Source: Devosia sp. FKR38 (GTDB taxonomy: Bacteria; Pseudomonadota; Alphaproteobacteria; Rhizobiales; Devosiaceae). From it: a stretch of 64,000 bases of DNA. A program made the position numbers and the translations under genes. The stretch is from contig NZ_STGC01000005.1 in assembly GCF_005222805.1 (NCBI RefSeq), positions 372,001 to 436,000 on the forward strand, in the 5' to 3' direction. Under the pieces are notes generated by a model that did no database searches, was not told where the DNA came from, and saw only the letters and a program-made list of their open reading frames with translations. Position 1 is the first letter of the stretch. Each line of letters begins with the position of its first letter. This document shows positions 58,409 to 64,000 of this stretch, piece by piece.

Positions 58409-59338
58409 ATGACGATTGAGTTTCTCGTCACCCATTCGGGTGGCTTTCACGCCGACGAACTGCTCAGCAGCGTCATCCTGACCCGTCTCTACCCGGCCGC
58501 GCGCATCATGCGCAGCCGTGCGCCCGAGTGGATCACCCCGGCCGATGGCCGTATTATCTATGATGTCGGCGGCGCCTATGATGCCGATCGGCAGATTTTT
58601 GACCATCACCAGCGCGGCGCCCCGCTGCGCGACGATGGCCAGCCCTATAGCTCGTTTGGCCTGGTCTGGAAGCATTTCGGCAAGGCCTATCTCGCGGCCT
58701 CCGGCATTCTCGCCGCCGATATCGACGCCGCCCATGCCGCCTTTGACGGCGATTTCGTGCTGCCCATCGATCTCACCGACAATGGTGCGCTCAGCCCCAC
58801 CGGGCCGCTTGCCGATCTGACGCTGCCGGTGCTGCTCGAAACGCTCAAGCCGGTGTTTGATGACAAGACGCCCGATGCCGATGAGCGCGCGTTCCATGCC
58901 GCCCTCGCCATTGCCCGCAGCTTTGTCGAGGCGCGCATTGCCCGCTATGCCGCCAAGCTGCGCGCCGAAGCCATTGTACAGACGGCCATCGCGGCGGCCG
59001 GCAGCAATCGTGTGCTGGAGCTGCCCATGGGCATGCCCTTCCGTCCCGCCATCATCCGGGCCGGGGCCGACCACCTGCTGTTCGTGGTGCATCCGCGCGA
59101 CAATGACTGGTGCCTGACCACCATTCGGCGCGGCGACGAGGGCTTTGAGACCCGTGCCGACCTGCCCGCCGCCTGGGCCGGCCTCACCAATGGCGATCTC
59201 GAAGCGGCTTCGGGCATTGCCGGCGCCAGCTTCTGCCACAATGGCCGCTTTGTCGCGGCCGCCCGCACGCGCGAGGCAGCGCTGGCCATGGCGGAGATTG
59301 CCGTGCGCGAGGCGCTGGCCAACGCTACCGCCGCCTGA
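58409..59338 (+). CDS. MYG1 family (UPF0160) DHH-like nuclease
   Basis: A 309-residue protein of the MYG1 family, a 3'-5' RNA exonuclease in eukaryotic members. Metal-binding positions: LVTHSGGFHADELLSSVIL at the N-terminus, IIYDVGGAYDADRQIFDHHQRGAPLR, and LPIDLTDNGAL. The C-terminal half has MGMPFRPAIIR and FVVHPRDNDWCLTTIR. Bacterial function is uncertain. Confidence 0.9.
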   Translation: MTIEFLVTHSGGFHADELLSSVILTRLYPAARIMRSRAPEWITPADGRIIYDVGGAYDADRQIFDHHQRGAPLRDDGQPYSSFGLVWKHFGKAYLAASGILAADIDAAHAAFDGDFVLPIDLTDNGALSPTGPLADLTLPVLLETLKPVFDDKTPDADERAFHAALAIARSFVEARIARYAAKLRAEAIVQTAIAAAGSNRVLELPMGMPFRPAIIRAGADHLLFVVHPRDNDWCLTTIRRGDEGFETRADLPAAWAGLTNGDLEAASGIAGASFCHNGRFVAAARTREAALAMAEIAVREALANATAA

Positions 59339-59348
59339 CGCCTGCTGA

Positions 59349-59999
59349 TCAATACATGGTCTGGGCGTATTCGACCTCGAGCGCCGCATCGATGTCCTGC
59401 ATCGCTGCGGCGTCCTCCGGCGCCCCCGTGGTCTGATCGAGAATGATCTTGGACAGCGAGGGCATGCTGCTGCGCTCCTGCCGATAGGCCGGGTCCCACA
59501 GACGCGAGCGGCGGAACGCCTTGGCGCAATGCAGGAACACTTCGCGCACCTGCACCACAATGGCCAGCCGGGGCAGGCGGCCATCGACAGTCATGGACTC
59601 CAGCAGCGCCGGATCGTTGACCAGGCTTGCCGTGCCATTGATGCGCAGCGTGTCGTCAAAGCCGGGGATGATGAACAGGAGGCCGACGCTGGGATTGGCG
59701 AGAATATTGACCAGGCTGTCGAGCCGGTTGTTGCCGGGTCGGTCCGGAATGGCCAGCGTCTGATCATCCAGAATGCGCACGAAGCCGGGGGGATCGCCGC
59801 GCGGGCTGACATCGGCGGCCCCAACCAGGTTCTGCGTGCCGATGCAGATAAAGGGCGCCCGTTCGATGAACGCCCGCGCATGGCCGTCGAGCCGGGCCTG
59901 CACCTTGAGCTGCGCCAAAGATGTAACGGCGGGATAGAGCGCCCGCAGCGCCGCTTCGTCAGCTATTCTTTGCGTTGGGTCGATCGCATATCCGCTCAT
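59349..59999 (-). CDS. PPOX-type FMN-binding flavoprotein (MSMEG_1061-like)
   Basis: A 216-residue pyridoxamine-oxidase-fold protein: FICIGTQNLVGAADVSPRGDPPGFVRILDDQTLAIPDRPGNNRLDSLVNILANPSVGLLFIIPGFDDTLRINGTASLVND. This matches the group of FMN/F420-type split-barrel proteins of uncertain activity. ATG 59999 follows GGAGGA. A perfect 16-bp palindrome at 60075-60090 may be its operator. Confidence 0.85.
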   Translation of the reverse strand: MSGYAIDPTQRIADEAALRALYPAVTSLAQLKVQARLDGHARAFIERAPFICIGTQNLVGAADVSPRGDPPGFVRILDDQTLAIPDRPGNNRLDSLVNILANPSVGLLFIIPGFDDTLRINGTASLVNDPALLESMTVDGRLPRLAIVVQVREVFLHCAKAFRRSRLWDPAYRQERSSMPSLSKIILDQTTGAPEDAAAMQDIDAALEVEYAQTMY

Positions 60000-60074
60000 C
60001 CGCTTCCTCCGGTGCCGCAGCTTTGCGCGGGCTTTTTGCAGATCCATGTCGGCATCGCCGGACCGGACCAAGTA

Positions 60075-60090
60075 TGAGGTACGTACCTCA
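60075..60090. promoter_or_regulatory. Perfect 16-bp palindrome upstream of the flavoprotein gene
   Basis: TGAGGTACGTACCTCA is its own reverse complement. It lies 76-91 bp upstream of the start codon of the minus-strand flavoprotein gene, a proper place for an operator. The nearest regulator (the LysR gene at 60145, same strand) is an unlikely owner because LysR sites are looser. Confidence 0.7.
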
Positions 60091-60144
60091 AATTGGCGCA
60101 TTCGGTCAAGATCGCCAGCGTCTCGCGCGTGAAAGGGGCAGGGC

Positions 60145-61056
60145 TCAGGGCGCCTTTGGTCGCTCCAGCGCGGTGAGATGCTCGGCCAGCACATCGAACA
60201 CCAGGCGGATGCGGCGGCTGGTGCGCAGCTCGCGATGGGTGGCCAGCCAGGTGGGAATGGGAATGCCATCGAACCCCGGCCAGGCATCGACAATCCCGGG
60301 CGTGGCCTGGGCCACCGGCGCCATCATCACGCCAATGCCCAGGCCCTGCGCCACCCAGCCCCAGGCCACCAGCCCGCTGTTGGATAGCAGCGGAAAATTG
60401 CGCTCGCTCAGGGTCAGCCCATGCCGGCGCAGCTCGGCCAGCATGATGGCGGTGCTGTCGCTGAAGCCGATGAAATCGGCCCGGCTCAGCGCGGCGCTGT
60501 TGAACGGCGTGCCCAGGGTGTCGAGATAGTCGGGCGCGGCATAGAGCCGGGCCGTGGTATCCGGGCAGCGGCGGGCAATCAGCTCGGCCTCGCGCGGCGG
60601 CACATGGCGGATGGCGATATCGGCCTTGCGCCGGATCAGGTCCTCCACCTCATTGGAGGCCACCACCTCGATGACAATGCCGGGCGCCATTTGGCGCAAT
60701 CTGGCCACCACCTCGGGCAGGATGAAATGGGCATAGACATCGCTGGCCGTGATGCGCACCAGCCCGTCGATGTCCTGCGACTGGCGCGAGGCGACGAGGG
60801 CGATGCGGTCAGCCGCGCTGCCCATGGCGCGCAATGGCTCGATCAGTTCCTGCCCGGCCTGGGTCAGCACCAGGCTGCGGCCAACCCGCTCGAACAGCGT
60901 CACGCCCAGATCGCGCTCAAGCGCCGCGACCTGGCGGCCGAGGGTCGGTTGCGTCAGCCCCAGTCGACGTGCCGCAGCCGACAGCGAGCCAGCCTCCACC
61001 GTTGCCAGCAGGGCCCGCACCTGGTTCCAGTCGAGATCATTGAGCGGCTTATCCAT
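60145..61056 (-). CDS. LysR family regulator
   Basis: A 303-residue regulator: DWNQVRALLATVEAGSLSAAARRLGLTQPTLGRQVAALERDLGVTLFERVGRSLVLTQAG at the N-terminus, then an effector domain (DGLVRITASDVYAHFILPEVVARL onwards). ATG 61056. It is divergent from the methyltransferase gene (84-bp gap), its most probable target. The minus-strand flavoprotein lies downstream. Confidence 0.9.
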   Translation of the reverse strand: MDKPLNDLDWNQVRALLATVEAGSLSAAARRLGLTQPTLGRQVAALERDLGVTLFERVGRSLVLTQAGQELIEPLRAMGSAADRIALVASRQSQDIDGLVRITASDVYAHFILPEVVARLRQMAPGIVIEVVASNEVEDLIRRKADIAIRHVPPREAELIARRCPDTTARLYAAPDYLDTLGTPFNSAALSRADFIGFSDSTAIMLAELRRHGLTLSERNFPLLSNSGLVAWGWVAQGLGIGVMMAPVAQATPGIVDAWPGFDGIPIPTWLATHRELRTSRRIRLVFDVLAEHLTALERPKAP

Positions 61057-61140
61057 GCATATATGTATAAGCCTTGTGCCGCGTTCTGCAATTTACTTCA
61101 TGTCAGCGCTTGATAGGGTTCGGCCAACAAGGAGTGCATC

Positions 61141-61815
61141 ATGTCTTCTGCCCATGTGTTCTGGGATCGTCTGGCGCGCAAATACGCGGCCCAGCCCATT
61201 GCCGACGAAGCGGCCTACCAGACCAAGCTCGCCCAGACCCGGCGCCATCTGCGGCCGGACATGGATCTGTTCGAGTTCGGCTGCGGCACGGGCTCGACCG
61301 CCCTGGTGCATGCGCCGTTCGTGCGCAGCATCCGCGCGGTGGATTTTTCCCCGGCCATGATCGAGATCGCCCGCGGCAAGGCCGAGGCCGCCGGCATCGG
61401 CAATGCACAGTTTGAAGTTGGCGATATCGACAGCATCGATCTGGCGCCGGCCAGTCTCGACATGATCCTGGGCCTGTCGATCCTGCATCTGCTGCGCGAC
61501 CGCCATGCCGTGGTCGACAAGGTGTTCCGGGCGCTCAAGCCGGGCGGGCTGTTCGTCTCGAGCACCATGTGCCTGCGCGAGGTCAATCCGCTGCTGGCGC
61601 TGTTGGCCCCGCTGACCAACAGACTGGGCATCATTCCCTATCTCGATCCAATGACATCAGATCAATTGGCAGCAACCATGACGGGGGCGGGCCTCGTTAT
61701 CGAGCACCGCTGGCAGCCGAACCGGAAGAGCGCGCTCTTCCTGATTGCCCGACGCCCCGCCGCCATCACCGGCGCGGCCGGGCAGGGCGCCAGGCGTCTG
61801 GCGGGGGCCAGCTGA
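61141..61815 (+). CDS. Class I SAM-dependent methyltransferase
   Basis: A 224-residue enzyme. Motif I DLFEFGCGTGSTALVHAP (near 45), acid DFSPAMIEIARGKAEA, motif II IDLAPASLDMILGLSILHLL, then ALKPGGLFVSSTM. The substrate is not evident. It is divergent from a LysR gene. A hairpin without a T-run (61841-61865) lies beyond its stop. Confidence 0.85.
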   Translation: MSSAHVFWDRLARKYAAQPIADEAAYQTKLAQTRRHLRPDMDLFEFGCGTGSTALVHAPFVRSIRAVDFSPAMIEIARGKAEAAGIGNAQFEVGDIDSIDLAPASLDMILGLSILHLLRDRHAVVDKVFRALKPGGLFVSSTMCLREVNPLLALLAPLTNRLGIIPYLDPMTSDQLAATMTGAGLVIEHRWQPNRKSALFLIARRPAAITGAAGQGARRLAGAS

Positions 61816-62057
61816 GAGCGCCGGCACAGGCAAAAGGAAAGTGCCGCCGTGTGATACGGCGGCACGAGCGGATGGTCGGCTTGGGACGACACCTGCGCCT
61901 CTGACGTCCCTCCCGGGTCCGTCGCAGCGCGCCACCTGGCTGTGCCTTACGCCGGTCCGGCCATTAAGCAAGACCGAAGCTTTTGCTTGGTAAGGGCTTG
62001 CTTAAGCGTATGCGCGGCATTTATTTGACCGGACGATCAGACGTCCGGAGTGCGACT
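61816..62057. other. Intergenic stretch with a GC-rich hairpin
   Basis: GTGCCGCCGT (61841-61850) and ACGGCGGCAC (61856-61865) are perfect complements with a 5-base loop and probably help end the methyltransferase transcript. No gene is seen in the remainder up to the small membrane protein. Confidence 0.5.
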
Positions 62058-62189
62058 ATGCAGCTCAACAATGGCAATCGCGCCGCTCACTGGACCGCGC
62101 CGCTATTTCGCGCGCTGCTGTTGCTCGGCTTGTTCGGCCTCGCCATGCTGGTGCTGGTGATGGCCTATAGCGAGGCCGCCCCGGTCTGA
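62058..62189 (+). CDS. Very small single-span membrane protein (43 aa)
   Basis: Translates as MQLNNGNRAAHWTAPLFRA then a single hydrophobic helix (LLLLGLFGLAMLVLVMAY) and a short tail SEAAPV. ATG 62058 is preceded by GGAG at 62047-62050. Composition is typical of a real small membrane protein. It stands alone before a convergent chemoreceptor, and its function is unknown. Confidence 0.55.
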   Translation: MQLNNGNRAAHWTAPLFRALLLLGLFGLAMLVLVMAYSEAAPV

Positions 62190-62237
62190 TGCAGCGGCGC
62201 GCGTGCGGGGCCGGATCAGACCGGCCCCGATCTTGGA

Positions 62238-64000
62238 TCAGGCCGCCCGGCGCATGCCACCGCGCGACCGGCTCTCGCCGGTCTCGTCGATGGTGAATGT
62301 GCGAACCATGGTGTCGAGATTTTGCGCCTGAGCCTCGGTCTGCTCGATGGCCGCATTGGTCTCTTCCACCAGCGCCGCATTATGCTGGGTCATCTCATCC
62401 ATCTGTCGCACAGACGCCGAGACTTCGGAGACGGCCTTGGACTGTTCGTCGCTGACCCGGGCAATCTCATCCATCTTGGTGGCGGTCTCGGCGATGGAGC
62501 GGGTCACCTCCGACAGGCGGCTGGCAACTTCGCCCAGAATGGCGCTGCCATCCTGCACGCCCAGCACGCTGCGGTCGACCAGTTGCTGCGCCTCGCGTGA
62601 AGCTTCAGCGGCCGACTGCGCCAGTCGCCGCACCTCGATGGCGACCACCGCAAAGCCCTTGCCGGCTTCGCCGGCCCGTGCCGCTTCGACGCTGGCATTG
62701 AGCGCCAACAAATTGGTCTGGAAGGCAATGTCGTCGATCACCCCGATAAAGCTCTGCAGCCGCGACGAGGATTCCGAGATATGGCTCATTGCCTCGGTGG
62801 CGCGGGACATGGCCTGCTCGCTGGCCAGTGCCTTCTGGCTGACCGACTGGCTCTGCGCCCCGGCTGCCGCTGCGCCGCGGGCGTTCTGGCTGATCATGTT
62901 GGAGAGGTCTTCCATCGCCGCGCTGGTCTGCTCGATGGTTGCGGCCTGGCGCGTGGTGCGGTCGGCCAGGTCATTGGCGCCGGCCAGGATCTCCGAGGTC
63001 GCTGTGCGCAGCGAGCCCGAGGTGTGCCGCAGACGGGAGATGACGTCGCTGAGGTTGCGCGCCACCGCATTGGTGTCGTCGCGCAGTCGGGCGAAGGCGC
63101 CGATCTGCTCGGTCGCCATATGCACCGAGAAGTCGCAGGCCGCAAAGGCTGCCAGCACATCGGCTGTCTCGCCCAGCCCCTGGCCCAGCGCTTCCACCAG
63201 GCCATTGAAGCTCACTGCCAGCGCATTGAGTTCCGGATCGGGGAAGCTGGTGGGCACCCGCTGGCTGAAATCGCCCGAGATCGCGGCATCCACCACCCGG
63301 CCAAAGGCCGATTGCAGTTCCACCATCATCGCCCGACGCTCGGCCCGGCGTGCGGCCGTCTGCTCGGCCTCCGAAGCGGCCAGGGCTTCCAGTCGGATGC
63401 CATTGCTGCGGAAGATGTCGGCCGCACTGGCAATCTCGCGCAACTCGTCCCAGAAGCTGGAGCCATAGACGCCCGTCGAATGGTCGCTGGCCGCAATAGC
63501 GGTCATGCGCATGGACATAGAGCGCAGCCGACGCAGCACATAGCCGGCAAAGAACACCGTCATGCCGGCAATGGCCACGATCAGGAAGCAATAGCCAGCC
63601 AGCTGGGCGAACAGCGTATTGTCCTGGGCCGCCTGCAACTGCTGACGTTCGGCCTCGACCACCTCCGCCACCTTGGCTGAGTAGCTTTGGGCGGATGCAA
63701 TCAGGGCATCGATATCGCTCGCCAGCGTCGCGGCAGCGGCATCGAAGGCGGCCATCATGGCGTTGCCGCCAGCCGGGCCCTCGGCGATATAGCGGGCCGC
63801 CATGGCCTTGCCGACGTCGTAATAGGCCGGGAAGTCGGCGGCGCTGTGGTCCAGCGCCTCTGCAAGGGCCGTTTCGCCGATCTCCAACGCTATGCTGCGG
63901 GCCTTGGCCAGGTCTTCGGCGAAGCGCGAGGCATAGGCTTCGGCCTCGTCATAGCCGTCATTGAGCCCGTCCAGGCCGCGCGTCGCCGAAATATCGGTGA
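62238..64000 (-). CDS. Methyl-accepting chemotaxis protein, C-terminal part (cut by window edge)
   Basis: A minus-strand frame open to the window edge. The visible 587 residues include the end of a ligand-sensing helical region, a membrane helix ([23 protein letters not shown]), HAMP-type coils, and the signalling hairpin tip [49 protein letters not shown]. It relays to CheA/CheW, and signal input is unknown because the N-terminus is outside. The tail ([11 protein letters not shown]) lacks a clear CheR-binding pentapeptide. Confidence 0.92.
   Translation of the reverse strand, partial: TDISATRGLDGLNDGYDEAEAYASRFAEDLAKARSIALEIGETALAEALDHSAADFPAYYDVGKAMAARYIAEGPAGGNAMMAAFDAAAATLASDIDALIASAQSYSAKVAEVVEAERQQLQAAQDNTLFAQLAGYCFLIVAIAGMTVFFAGYVLRRLRSMSMRMTAIAASDHSTGVYGSSFWDELREIASAADIFRSNGIRLEALAASEAEQTAARRAERRAMMVELQSAFGRVVDAAISGDFSQRVPTSFPDPELNALAVSFNGLVEALGQGLGETADVLAAFAACDFSVHMATEQIGAFARLRDDTNAVARNLSDVISRLRHTSGSLRTATSEILAGANDLADRTTRQAATIEQTSAAMEDLSNMISQNARGAAAAGAQSQSVSQKALASEQAMSRATEAMSHISESSSRLQSFIGVIDDIAFQTNLLALNASVEAARAGEAGKGFAVVAIEVRRLAQSAAEASREAQQLVDRSVLGVQDGSAILGEVASRLSEVTRSIAETATKMDEIARVSDEQSKAVSEVSASVRQMDEMTQHNAALVEETNAAIEQTEAQAQNLDTMVRTFTIDETGESRSRGGMRRAA

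Overview
The window looks like chromosome from an alphaproteobacterium of the order Hyphomicrobiales, most like Devosia. This is inferred from high-GC coding sequence, a TIGR02301-family protein, a BcsN-type cellulose lipoprotein and the overall gene neighbourhood; no 16S gene is present to confirm it. Most of the window is ordinary backbone interrupted by accessory segments.

Layout. 0-1.6 kb: divergent ygfZ-like (partial) and pyrC. 1.6-4.45 kb: an AT-richer insertion with two secreted proteases of different classes (an astacin/metzincin-like zinc protease and a trypsin-like serine protease), closed by a diverged second copy of the pyrC 3' end. 4.5-10.5 kb: CPBP protease, small conserved proteins, NUDIX, SRAP (YedK/HMCES), hemerythrin, FAD oxidoreductase and histidine phosphatase. 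10.5-11.9 kb: two toxin-antitoxin modules back to back (AbrB-VapC, then Phd-RelE). 12-22 kb: housekeeping genes (aroC, tlyA, a SCO1 protein, xseB, an HDAC-like deacetylase, Sua5/TsaC, a J-domain protein, pdxH, DUF898, M48, DUF1499). 22.2-23.3 kb: a small accessory patch with one unrecognised gene. 23.4-27.7 kb: MBL hydrolase, bioY, a spermidine-synthase-fold protein, and an sbtA-like transporter divergent from a LysR regulator.

27.85-43.31 kb is a clear integrative genomic island of about 15.4 kb in the 3' half of a tRNA-Pro(CGG) gene. It is bounded by a perfect 74-bp direct repeat (27850-27923 and 43235-43308) and carries an excisionase-like gene and a tyrosine integrase beside the intact tRNA. 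Its cargo is largely defence-like: hipBA with three palindromic operators; an XRE / small ORF / NYN-nuclease cassette; two unrecognised genes; a type I restriction operon in the order hsdR-hsdS-X-hsdM, where X is an unrecognised, possibly HEPN/Abi_C-like protein; and a fusion of an N-terminal PUA/EVE-like region to an Mrr nuclease. The hsd genes overlap one another and all use non-ATG starts. A 14-bp motif is repeated three times upstream of hsdR, and a nested dyad lies in a gene-free stretch at 31.2 kb.

43.3-53.8 kb: tRNA-Pro, tRNA-Gln, then on the minus strand a membrane diguanylate cyclase and a cellulose-synthase cluster (bcsN-bcsA-bcsB-bcsZ-bcsC-like). bcsA carries a C-terminal PilZ domain, so the adjacent cyclase could supply its activator. 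54-64 kb: NylB-like serine hydrolase, succinate-semialdehyde dehydrogenase with a divergent IclR regulator, YCII and MYG1 proteins, a PPOX-type flavoprotein with a perfect 16-bp palindrome upstream, a LysR regulator, a methyltransferase, a tiny membrane protein, and a chemoreceptor running off the right edge.

Best candidates for something undescribed: the X gene inside the hsd operon, the XRE/small/NYN cassette, and the paired secreted proteases at pyrC. All functional claims come from reading motifs; no database search was run.
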